This document shows positions 9,274 to 16,531 of a stretch of 64,000 nt of DNA, piece after piece. This DNA comes from Corynebacterium uropygiale (GTDB taxonomy: Bacteria > Actinomycetota > Actinomycetes > Mycobacteriales > Mycobacteriaceae), in contig NZ_JAKGSI010000001.1 in NCBI RefSeq assembly GCF_021568315.1, forward strand, positions 673,287 to 737,286, written 5' to 3'. How positions within the stretch are numbered: the first letter of the stretch is position 1; the number at the start of each line of letters is the position of its first letter. The notes below the pieces were generated by a model. The model did not search any database. It saw only the letters and a program-made list of their open reading frames with translations, and had not been told where the DNA came from. Made by a program: the position numbers and the translations under genes.

Positions 9274-10659
9274 ATGGCGAATAAGTCCGTCATCGATACA
9301 GTAGTGAACTTGTGCAAGCGCCGCGGGCTCGTCTACCCGGGCGGTGAGATTTACGGCGGAACCCGCTCGTCCTGGGACTACGGCCCCCTCGGTGTGGAGC
9401 TCAAGGAGAACATCAAGCGGCAGTGGTGGCGCCACATGGTGACCTCGCGTCCCGACGTCGTCGGCGTCGACACCTCCGTCATCCTGCCCCGCCAGGTGTG
9501 GGTCTCCTCTGGGCACGTGGAGGTCTTCACGGATCCGCTCGTCGAGTCCCTTCACACACACAAGCGCTATCGCGCTGACCACCTCATCGAGGCCTACGAG
9601 GAGAAGCACGGGCACCCGCCGGCAAACGGCCTGGCGGACATTCCGGACCCGGAGACCGGGCAGCCGGGCAAGTGGACCGAGCCGAAAGCCTTCTCTGGCC
9701 TGCTCAAGACGTTCCTGGGGCCCGTCGACGACGAAGAGGGCCTGCACTACCTCCGCCCGGAGACCGCCCAGGGCATCTTCGTGAACTTCAAGAACGTGCT
9801 CACCTCCGCGCGGATGAAGCCGCCCTTCGGTATCGCGAACATCGGGAAGTCCTTCCGCAACGAGATCACCCCGGGCAACTTCATCTTCCGCACCCGCGAG
9901 TTCGAGCAGATGGAGATGGAGTTCTTCGTCAAGCCGGGGGAGGACGAGGAATGGCACCAGTATTGGATCGATGACCGCCTGCAGTGGTACATCGACCTGG
10001 GCATCAAGCCGGAGAACCTCCGCCTCTACGAGCACCCGAAGGAGAAGCTCTCCCACTACTCCAAGCGGACTGTCGACGTCGAGTACGCCTTCGGTTTCGC
10101 TGGCTCCACGTGGGGCGAGCTCGAGGGCGTGGCCAACCGCACCGACTACGACCTCCGCGTGCACTCGGAGGGTTCGGGTGAGGACCTCAGCTACTTCGAC
10201 CAGAACGACAACGAGCGCTGGATCCCCTACGTCATCGAGCCGGCGGCCGGGCTTGGCCGTGCGATGATGGCCTTCCTCGTGGACGCCTATCACGAGGATG
10301 AGGCCCCCAACGCCAAGGGTGGCGTCGACAAGCGCGTGGTCCTCAAGCTCGACTACCGCCTCTCCCCGGTGAAGGTGGCCGTGCTGCCGCTGTCGAAGAA
10401 GCCAGAGCTCAAGGGCGTGGCGGAGAAGATCGCCAATGAGCTGCGCGGCTACTGGAACGTCGACTATGACGTGTCCGGCGCGATCGGCCGCCGCTACCGC
10501 CGCCAGGATGAGATCGGCACGCCCTTCTGCGTGACAGTCGACTTCGACACCCTGGAGGACGACGCCGTCACCGTCCGCGAGCGCGACACCATGGACCAGG
10601 AGCGCGTGAAGGTCGCCGACCTGCCCTCCTACCTGGCCCAGCGACTGATTGGGTGCTGA
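9274..10659 (+). CDS. glyS: Glycyl-tRNA synthetase, single-chain dimeric type
   Basis: A 461-residue class II glycyl-tRNA synthetase of the alpha2 type, charging tRNA-Gly. The N-terminus ([20 protein letters not shown]) and the following [16 protein letters not shown] are hallmark; class II motif 2 is [21 protein letters not shown], and the C-terminal anticodon-binding domain starts around residue 360 (APNAKGG, then [11 protein letters not shown]). ATG 9274 is chosen over an in-frame TTG at 9250 because MANKS is the family N-terminus; an AGGAG lies at 9256-9260, 13 bases upstream. It is divergent from arsR-zur and followed 1 base later by an uncharacterised gene. Confidence 0.96.
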   Translation: MANKSVIDTVVNLCKRRGLVYPGGEIYGGTRSSWDYGPLGVELKENIKRQWWRHMVTSRPDVVGVDTSVILPRQVWVSSGHVEVFTDPLVESLHTHKRYRADHLIEAYEEKHGHPPANGLADIPDPETGQPGKWTEPKAFSGLLKTFLGPVDDEEGLHYLRPETAQGIFVNFKNVLTSARMKPPFGIANIGKSFRNEITPGNFIFRTREFEQMEMEFFVKPGEDEEWHQYWIDDRLQWYIDLGIKPENLRLYEHPKEKLSHYSKRTVDVEYAFGFAGSTWGELEGVANRTDYDLRVHSEGSGEDLSYFDQNDNERWIPYVIEPAAGLGRAMMAFLVDAYHEDEAPNAKGGVDKRVVLKLDYRLSPVKVAVLPLSKKPELKGVAEKIANELRGYWNVDYDVSGAIGRRYRRQDEIGTPFCVTVDFDTLEDDAVTVRERDTMDQERVKVADLPSYLAQRLIGC

Positions 10660-10660
10660 C

Positions 10661-11191
10661 ATGCATTACACCTCCTGGACCCGCCGCACCGAGCACGGCG
10701 CTGACCTGCTCGTTGAGGATGGTCCCGACGTTCTGGCCCACTTCAGCCACGACGGCGTGAATGGGACGGCCCTGGTGCAAGGGGAAACGTGGACGAGCGT
10801 CCACGATCCCGAGAAGGGGGCGAGCCTCACTCGCCCCTCCGGGGAGACCTATGAGTTGATTGGACAGCTCACCAAGGACCACGAGTTCCAGGCCTCCCTC
10901 CGCGGCACCCCGCTGCGGCTCATCAACGAGCAGCGCAATGACTGGATCATCGAGGACGCCAGCGGAACCAAGATTGCCCAGTTCTCGGGCGGAAACAACG
11001 GCGTGCGCCGCGCGATCCTCGAGTTCGAGTCCGATCATGAGGGTGACCTGGAGACGGACCAGACCATCGCTCTGAGCTGGTTTGTCCGGCTGCTCCTCGA
11101 GCACCGCCTGGACAAGTCGAGCTGGGCGATCCTCGGGACGGTCCTCCTCTTCGCCATCGTCGGGATCATCGCGATCCTCTTCATCGTCTAA
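10661..11191 (+). CDS. Uncharacterised beta-rich protein with C-terminal membrane anchor
   Basis: 176 residues. Most of the protein is predicted short beta strands (ADLLVEDGPDVLAHFSH, YELIGQLTKDHEFQASL, DWIIEDASGTKIAQFSG), then a helix (ALSWFVRLLLEHRL) and a single C-terminal transmembrane helix (AILGTVLLFAIVGIIAILFIV region), i.e. a tail-anchored layout. The strand-strand-helix order resembles the LOR/scramblase-like protein at 3543-4148, but similarity is weak. ATG 10661 lies one base after the glyS stop, so translation is probably coupled; the in-frame TTG at 10649 is inside glyS and less likely. The next gene looks like a distant companion. Function unknown. Confidence 0.6.
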   Translation: MHYTSWTRRTEHGADLLVEDGPDVLAHFSHDGVNGTALVQGETWTSVHDPEKGASLTRPSGETYELIGQLTKDHEFQASLRGTPLRLINEQRNDWIIEDASGTKIAQFSGGNNGVRRAILEFESDHEGDLETDQTIALSWFVRLLLEHRLDKSSWAILGTVLLFAIVGIIAILFIV

Positions 11192-11200
11192 GGGGGCGCC

Positions 11201-11674
11201 GTGGCGGGGCGAGACCGATTCATGCATGAGCGCGAGGGCATCTGGACCTGGTCCGGCAATGACCTCATCGATCAGCAGGGCGGCATCGTCGCCTCCGTCA
11301 TTTCCGACGTCATCTACCTCGGCGAGGAGCGCCTCCTCATCGAGTCCAGCCCCGGCCCCTGGCACTTCCGGGCGCGTGCTACCACCGGGGAGGGTGAGGT
11401 CTACACCCTCATCCAGAACTCTCTCAGCGTCGCCCGGCTGAGCGCCGACTGTGTGGGCCGGCGCTACACCCTGGAGCGCACCTCCCCGTGGCGAAAGGAG
11501 CGAAGGATCCTTGACGCCTCGGGCGCCCCGTGCGCGGTTGTCACCCCACGGGTCTCGGGGAAAGTGGAGGTGAGCGACGCGGTGGATTATGCGCCCCTGC
11601 CCCTCATTGATGCGGTCTTCCTCAGTTGGGGGTGCGTCCTCGTGGACTCACCGGTGCGTCGGCCGCGGGTCTAG
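11201..11674 (+). CDS. Uncharacterised beta-rich protein
   Basis: 157 residues from GTG 11201, 9 bases after the preceding gene; ATG 11222 is an alternative start. The composition is again alternating beta strands (GIWTWSGNDLIDQQGGIVAS, EERLLIESSPGPWHFRA, RRYTLERTSPWRKERRILD) and a final hydrophobic helix (LPLIDAVFLSWGCVLVD). This echoes the neighbouring 176-residue protein and the LOR-like protein at 3543, suggesting a small local family, but I cannot prove homology. There is no signal peptide. It is convergent with the TPM-domain gene, sharing CTAG at 11671-11674. Function unknown. Confidence 0.55.
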   Translation: MAGRDRFMHEREGIWTWSGNDLIDQQGGIVASVISDVIYLGEERLLIESSPGPWHFRARATTGEGEVYTLIQNSLSVARLSADCVGRRYTLERTSPWRKERRILDASGAPCAVVTPRVSGKVEVSDAVDYAPLPLIDAVFLSWGCVLVDSPVRRPRV

Positions 11675-13716
11675 AAGCGCCCGCCGGTGGAGCTCCCACC
11701 GCCGCCGCCGAAGCCTCCTCCGAAGCCTCCGCCTCCCCCGAAACCTCGGCCAAAGCCACCCCGCCCGCCCTGGAGGAGGGCGTTGGCGACCATTCCGGCG
11801 ACGATAGCCCCGGAGACATCCGGCGTGCGCTGGCTGCGCTCATACTCTTCCACAGCGGACTGCATGAGGGTGAACGCCCGGCGGGCGGTGTTTCCCGCTT
11901 CCGTGGCTTTTGCCGTGGCCGCGGCCGTGTCCTGGGTGCGCAGCGTCAGAGATTCGGCGAGGAGCCGCTGGGCTTCGCGCAGCCGCGTCCGCGCTTCCGT
12001 GCCGATGAGCGGCCCGCGGCTGGCGAGGAGGTCTTCTGCCTGGCGGATGAGCGCCTGGGCGGAGTCCGTGGCCTGGCTGTGGAGCGCTAGGCGGCGCTCC
12101 TGGTCCGTGGTGATGGCGCGGACGCGGTCGAGGGCATCGTCGAGTCGGGCGTCGAGAGCCGTGAGGCGGGAGTACACGCCGAGGGGGTCGTTCTTCGCTT
12201 CCTCCGCCGTGGAGCTGAGCTCGGATTCGGCCTCCTGGAGGAGGGAGTCGAGGGCATCCCAATCCGCCGGGGCGCCGTGCTGGCGCCCGCTCTCCGCGAG
12301 CTGACGGGCCTCAGCGATCTCTCCGTCGATTTCGGTGCGAAGGTCGCCAAGGTGGGCAGTCGCGCGGCGGAGGTCATCGTCGGCGTTCTCGATGGCGCGC
12401 AGCTGGGCGTCGGTCACGGCGAGGGCCTCATCGACCTCGTGAATCATGTCGACGAGGGAGCGCTGCTGGCCGGCGGGCTTGTCGCTCACGGCGCGGGCCT
12501 CATTGAGTACGCTCTCGGCGCGGCTGAGCGCCTCCTTCGCGGTGGCGGGGTTGTCCTCGAGGGATCGGAGCAGTTCAGCAGGATGGCGCTCGTGCAGGCC
12601 GGACAGGATGCCTTTTGCGGCATCGAGGCGGCGGTGTTCCTCGACCGTCCGGGCGAAGAGGGCATCGATGGTGTGCGGCGCCTCGATGAGCTCCCGGCGT
12701 AGGGCGGCGAAGTTCTCTGATTCCTCATCGAGGGCCTGATCGGCCTGCCCGCAGGAGGAGATGATCTCCGCGAGGATTCGGCGCTGCTCCTCCTCGGTCT
12801 CGGGGATGGCATCGTAGAGCTGTTCGCGCAGGTGGAAGGCCCTCTGGAGGGTCGTGGTGGAGTGGTTCAGCGCGCGGATGAAGGGGCGGGTGCGCTCTGC
12901 GCCGAATTCTTCTTGGGCGCGGTCGAGCTCTTCGCGGGCCCGCCGGACGGACAGATCGGTGCTGGTGAGCTCTTCCTCGGCGCGGGAGCGCAGGGTTTCC
13001 GTGGGGAGCATGCTGATGCTCCGGAGATCGGCGGGGTCAAGACCGCGGGCATCCGCGAGGAGTGCCTCCTGCTTCTTCTTCCGGGAGCGTCGCGCGAGGA
13101 GCACCCCGCCGCCCACCCCGAGCACCAGGACGGGCACCGCCACGCCGGCCCCCACCCCGAGGATCTTCCCGGCTGACTGAGATGAGGAGGAGGCGCTGGC
13201 CTCGGCAGCGGCCGTTGCTGCCTGGGCCCACTCACTCGCCGCGAGGTGCGGGTAGGCGGCATCCCAGATGCGCTTCTCCGAGCCGGAAGGCCACCCACTG
13301 CCCGTCCATATCCCGCCGTCGCGCGTGCTCGGCACGATGGCCAGCACCGCGGCCTCATCGCTGCGAAGGGCCTGGCCGGCCTGGCGCGCCCACTGCTCCG
13401 CCGAGATCCCGCCGGTGTCCTGGAGGAAGACGATGTAGAGCGGCCGATGAGTCTCGGCAACACGGCTGGAGAGCGTGGAGCGCAGCGCCTCGGCCTCGGA
13501 GGGACTCAGCGCGCCCGCCTCATCGGTGAGGAGGTCCTCAAATCCGGCCTGCGGGGCCGCGAGCACCACGGGGCTCCCAGCGGCGAGTGCGTGCGTGCTG
13601 GGCTCGGCAGCCTGCGCAGGGCTGAGCCCAGCAATGGCCAGGAGAGAGCAGATGCCCACGCTGGAGAGGCCGAGGGAGAGAGCGGCGGGGAGGCGTCGAG
13701 AACGCAGCGAAGTCAT
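11671..13716 (-). CDS. TPM-domain (TLP18.3/Psb32/MOLO-1) membrane protein with long coiled coil
   Basis: 681 residues. A Sec signal peptide (about 1-36, cleavage likely after AQA) leads to an extracytoplasmic TPM domain (about 57-170: LTDEAGALSPSEAEALRS through WTGSGWPSG). One transmembrane helix follows (about 186-206), then a basic RRSRKKK stop-transfer signal. The remaining 470 residues are cytoplasmic, helical and rich in Glu/Arg/Ala (coiled coil), ending in a Gly/Phe-rich tail (GFGRGFGGGG repeats). TPM proteins are common in actinobacteria, but their role is poorly defined. TATCCT 6 bases before the ATG suggests a leaderless transcript. Confidence 0.8.
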   Translation of the reverse strand: MTSLRSRRLPAALSLGLSSVGICSLLAIAGLSPAQAAEPSTHALAAGSPVVLAAPQAGFEDLLTDEAGALSPSEAEALRSTLSSRVAETHRPLYIVFLQDTGGISAEQWARQAGQALRSDEAAVLAIVPSTRDGGIWTGSGWPSGSEKRIWDAAYPHLAASEWAQAATAAAEASASSSSQSAGKILGVGAGVAVPVLVLGVGGGVLLARRSRKKKQEALLADARGLDPADLRSISMLPTETLRSRAEEELTSTDLSVRRAREELDRAQEEFGAERTRPFIRALNHSTTTLQRAFHLREQLYDAIPETEEEQRRILAEIISSCGQADQALDEESENFAALRRELIEAPHTIDALFARTVEEHRRLDAAKGILSGLHERHPAELLRSLEDNPATAKEALSRAESVLNEARAVSDKPAGQQRSLVDMIHEVDEALAVTDAQLRAIENADDDLRRATAHLGDLRTEIDGEIAEARQLAESGRQHGAPADWDALDSLLQEAESELSSTAEEAKNDPLGVYSRLTALDARLDDALDRVRAITTDQERRLALHSQATDSAQALIRQAEDLLASRGPLIGTEARTRLREAQRLLAESLTLRTQDTAAATAKATEAGNTARRAFTLMQSAVEEYERSQRTPDVSGAIVAGMVANALLQGGRGGFGRGFGGGGGFGGGFGGGGGSSTGGRF

Positions 13717-13722
13717 GACCCC

Positions 13723-13728
13723 AGGATA
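13723..13728 (-). promoter_or_regulatory. Putative -10 for leaderless TPM-domain gene
   Basis: On the minus strand TATCCT is followed by 6 bases and the ATG at 13716. The same hexamer and spacing recur before the sulfurtransferase gene at 50326. Confidence 0.45.
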
Positions 13729-13793
13729 GTGGTGGGGTCGGACATGACCCCTCCGTGTGCTCTGAGCTGGGGCATTCTGGTAGAGCTGGGGGA

Positions 13794-14513
13794 GTGAGAA
13801 CGCGTCGTGTGCTGAGGGGAGTGCTGGGGGCGGTGGGCCTCGTGCCGGCGGTGGCCGTCCTTCATTCGGGGCGGATCCTGTGGGGCGGCCGCCTGCGGGA
13901 GAGCGCTCCTGCCGTGGACGCCGCGCTGGTGCTCGGCATGGCCCACCACAATGGCGTGCCGGGGCGCTATTTTGCGGGGAGGCTCCGCCACGCCGCTGAG
14001 CGCGCGCTCGAGGACCCCTCGCTCGACGTCTGGGTCCTGGGCGGCACCGCGGTGGGGGAGGAGCTCTCGGAGGCGGAGGTCGGCTGCCGCGAGCTGCAGC
14101 GACTGGGCGTTCCGGAGGCGCAGATCCATCCGAGCCCGGAGGGCTGCGACACGCGCGGTTCGCTCCTCGCGCTCCTTCGCGCGCAGCCGGAGATCCAGCA
14201 CAACAGGCTCAGTATCATCACCGACCCGCACCACATGGTGCGCGCACGGATGCTCGCGCGGGAGTGCGGGCTGCGCTGCGCGGCCGATCCCACCCCGTAT
14301 TGCCCCGTCACGGTGAGGGAGAAGTCCTGGTGGGTGTTTCTTAGCCACGAGGTGGGAGGGCTCGTCGTCGCGGACTGCGCCCAGCTGGCGGGGCGCCGGG
14401 TGGCGCGACGCTGCGAGGACATCCTCCGAGCCATCGACGGCTGCATTCGCCCGCATCGGCGCCTGCGGCACGCCCAGATCAGATCGGCAGACTCCGCAGC
14501 TCAGCGGGACTAA
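13794..14513 (+). CDS. DUF218/YdcF-SanA family protein
   Basis: A 239-residue protein with an N-terminal hydrophobic segment (VLRGVLGAVGLVPAVAVLHSG), probably a membrane anchor. A DUF218 domain follows: AVDAALVLGM, then DVWVLGGTAVGEELSEAEV, GCDTRGSLLALL and LSIITDPHHMVRARMLARE match the family's Rossmann-like core. DUF218 proteins include YdcF (binds SAM) and SanA/SleB-region envelope proteins; the specific role is unknown. GTG 13794 is chosen because the hydrophobic N-terminus starts there and GGGGGAG lies just before it; an upstream in-frame GTG at 13755 is less likely. It is divergent from the TPM gene and 12 bases before dgt. Confidence 0.75.
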   Translation: MRTRRVLRGVLGAVGLVPAVAVLHSGRILWGGRLRESAPAVDAALVLGMAHHNGVPGRYFAGRLRHAAERALEDPSLDVWVLGGTAVGEELSEAEVGCRELQRLGVPEAQIHPSPEGCDTRGSLLALLRAQPEIQHNRLSIITDPHHMVRARMLARECGLRCAADPTPYCPVTVREKSWWVFLSHEVGGLVVADCAQLAGRRVARRCEDILRAIDGCIRPHRRLRHAQIRSADSAAQRD

Positions 14514-14525
14514 ACTGAGCTCATT

Positions 14526-15815
14526 ATGTACGAGTACCAGGCTTGCGACCGGGAGCGTCGCTGTGCAGAACACGTGAAGGGCAGCGCCTGGGCGGGGAGC
14601 GTCGAGGAACAGCGGGGGGCTTTTTCGCGTGACCGCGCGCGGGTGCTGCACTCGGCGGCGCTGCGTCGGCTGGCGGATAAGACGCAGGTCGTGGGCCCGC
14701 GCGATGGGGATAACCCGCGCACCCGGCTCACGCACTCCCTCGAGGTCGCCCAGATTGCGCGCAGCCTCGGCGAAGCCCTCGGGCTCGACGCCGACCTCTG
14801 CGAACTCGCCGGCCTCTGCCACGACATCGGCCACCCGCCCTATGGGCACAACGGGGAGACGGCCCTCAACGAGGTTGCCGCCCAGTGCGGCGGCTTCGAG
14901 GGCAATGCCCAAACGCTGCGCATTCTCACTCGCCTGGAGCCGAAGATCCTGGGCCCCCACGGCGAGTCCTTTGGCCTCAACCTCAGCCGCGCGGCCCTCG
15001 ACGCCTCCTGCAAATACCCGAAGACCGCGATCGCGGAGGATGGGACGCTCCGCCGCAAGTATGGCTGCTACGAGGAGGATCGCCCCATCCTCGAGTGGAT
15101 TCGCCGCGGGCGCACTCCCGGCGACCTCCGCCCCTCCATGGAAGCCCAGGTCATGGATTGGTCGGACGATATCGCGTACTCCGTCCACGATGTGGAGGAC
15201 GGCATCGTCTCCGGGCGCGTCCGCCTCGGCGTCCTCTGGGACCTCGTCGAGCTCGCTGCCCTCGCAGAGAAAGGCGCCCGCGCTTTCGGCGGCACCCCGG
15301 AGGAGTTGCTCGATGCCGCCGGCCGCCTCCGCGAACTGCCCATCATGAATGCTGCTTCTGACTTCGACGGCAGCCTCGCGGGCTTTGTCGCGCTGAAGAC
15401 GATGACCTCGGAACTCGTCGGCCGCTATATCGGCGCCACGCTGAGTGCCACGGCGTCGGAGCATGATGGCCCGGTAGGCCGGCAGCACGGCAAGCTCGTC
15501 GTCCCGCCGGATGCGGAGGCGGAGGTGCGCCTGCTCAAGACCATCGCGGTCCTCTACGTTATGGACGCGCCGCAGCACCTGGACCGGCAGGATCGCCAGC
15601 GGGAGCGGATCCACCGGGTTTTCCACTACCTTCAGGCGGGCGCGCCAGGAGCGCTGGACCCCATGTTTGGCGCCTGGTGGGAGCAGGCAGAGAGCGAGAG
15701 TGCCGCGCACCGGGTGATTATCGACCAGATGGCGTCGATGACAGAATCCCGGCTGGAACGGGTGGACCGGATTGCGGCGCAGTACTCGCCGAGGATCGAG
15801 GGGCTCTGCTTCTAG
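14526..15815 (+). CDS. dgt: Deoxyguanosinetriphosphate triphosphohydrolase-like protein
   Basis: A 429-residue HD-domain dNTPase. The metal site is visible as RLTHSLEV (first His), LCHDIGHPPYGHNGE (His-Asp) and MDWSDDIAYSVHDVEDG (last Asp). Enzymes of this type remove triphosphate from dNTPs and tune nucleotide pools for replication. It lies a short distance ahead of dnaG, with an RNase-barstar pair on the other strand between them, a dgt-dnaG neighbourhood known in actinobacteria. TAAACT 9 bases before the ATG could be a -10. The stop shares CTAG at 15812-15815 with the convergent barstar gene. Confidence 0.93.
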   Translation: MYEYQACDRERRCAEHVKGSAWAGSVEEQRGAFSRDRARVLHSAALRRLADKTQVVGPRDGDNPRTRLTHSLEVAQIARSLGEALGLDADLCELAGLCHDIGHPPYGHNGETALNEVAAQCGGFEGNAQTLRILTRLEPKILGPHGESFGLNLSRAALDASCKYPKTAIAEDGTLRRKYGCYEEDRPILEWIRRGRTPGDLRPSMEAQVMDWSDDIAYSVHDVEDGIVSGRVRLGVLWDLVELAALAEKGARAFGGTPEELLDAAGRLRELPIMNAASDFDGSLAGFVALKTMTSELVGRYIGATLSATASEHDGPVGRQHGKLVVPPDAEAEVRLLKTIAVLYVMDAPQHLDRQDRQRERIHRVFHYLQAGAPGALDPMFGAWWEQAESESAAHRVIIDQMASMTESRLERVDRIAAQYSPRIEGLCF

Positions 15816-16057
15816 CGGAGGAGCGCGATACCGAGGTCCTGGATGACAGCAAGGATCCGGCGTTCCTCCGCCTCCGTGAGGCACCAGTGGGCGCAGATGA
15901 TCTGCTCGACGTGGAACTCGCGGAGGAGGTCGGCGAGGCCGTCGAGGTTCGTCGGGGCCGGGCGCTCGTCGTGGCAGAGGGCGTCTCCCACGGCGGCGAA
16001 GAAGTCTGGGCAGGTGCGGATGGCCGAGGTGATGAGGATGGGGTTAGCTGTCAGCAT
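15812..16057 (-). CDS. Barstar-family RNase inhibitor
   Basis: 81 residues from the ATG at 16057, which lies inside the end of the RNase gene (14-base overlap), so expression is coupled. The family pattern is present: PDFFAAVGDAL in the first helix, NLDGLADLLRE matching the barstar NLDALWDCL segment whose Asp plugs the RNase active site, then a beta strand (EQIICAHW) and helix (AEERRILAVIQDLG) and the final strand GIALL. Barstars are cytoplasmic and protect the cell from its own secreted guanyl-specific RNase. Pairing with the upstream RNase strongly supports the call. There is no signal peptide, as expected. Confidence 0.82.
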   Translation of the reverse strand: MLTANPILITSAIRTCPDFFAAVGDALCHDERPAPTNLDGLADLLREFHVEQIICAHWCLTEAEERRILAVIQDLGIALLR

Positions 16058-16484
16058 CGGGAATTTCGCAGAAGGACTCGTAGTGATCGTCGGTGTAATA
16101 CCAGTGCTCAGGCGAGGAGGCCGGATCACCTCCGGTCACGATACGCCGGGCGCCTCGGTGAGAAACCCCGGGTGTCTCGACCGTGTACTCGCGGTAATAG
16201 TTCCGCGATTGCTCGGGGAGCCGCCCCTCGTAGTTTCCGAAGCGTACCCCATCGTTATCGGGATGAGGAAAAGGGCCGCCATGATGAATGAGCTCGACGG
16301 TGTCCTGCGCTTCCTGGGGGAGCGTGGAGACAGCGCAGGTGCTCGTGGACTCGGCGGAGCTGCGGGCGGACTGCGTCGCGGCGTCGTGATCGAGGACGTC
16401 GTAACCAATCCACCCTCCGCCGCCAAGGAGAACGACGGCTCCCAGCGCCAGCGCGCTGAGGCGGGAACGTGAGGGTCCGGTCAT
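16044..16484 (-). CDS. Secreted guanyl-specific ribonuclease (RNase Sa/barnase family)
   Basis: 146 residues: an N-terminal hydrophobic export signal (about 9-27), a short Ser/Ala linker and a 97-residue catalytic domain closely resembling Streptomyces RNase Sa. Catalytic equivalents are present: Glu99 (REYTVETPG), Arg110, Arg113/114 (RGARRIVTG) and His134 (TDDHYESF). Cys50 and Cys139 probably form the single disulfide. It should cleave RNA 3' of guanosine outside the cytoplasm. The barstar-type gene follows with overlap. GACAAT 6 bases before the ATG is a likely -10, giving a leaderless mRNA divergent from dnaG. It could remain membrane-anchored if the signal is not cleaved. Confidence 0.9.
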   Translation of the reverse strand: MTGPSRSRLSALALGAVVLLGGGGWIGYDVLDHDAATQSARSSAESTSTCAVSTLPQEAQDTVELIHHGGPFPHPDNDGVRFGNYEGRLPEQSRNYYREYTVETPGVSHRGARRIVTGGDPASSPEHWYYTDDHYESFCEIPDADS

Positions 16485-16490
16485 AGGGGG

Positions 16491-16524
16491 ATTGTCCCAC
16501 GCGCCCCTCGCGGCAGATTACAGT
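16491..16524. promoter_or_regulatory. Divergent promoters for RNase (-) and dnaG (+)
   Basis: A 47-base gap separates the two start codons. Minus strand: GACAAT at 16496-16491, 6 bases before the RNase ATG. Plus strand: TACAGT at 16519-16524, 7 bases before the dnaG ATG at 16532. Both fit the leaderless spacing seen throughout the window. Confidence 0.5.
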
Positions 16525-16531
16525 GGTGGCC

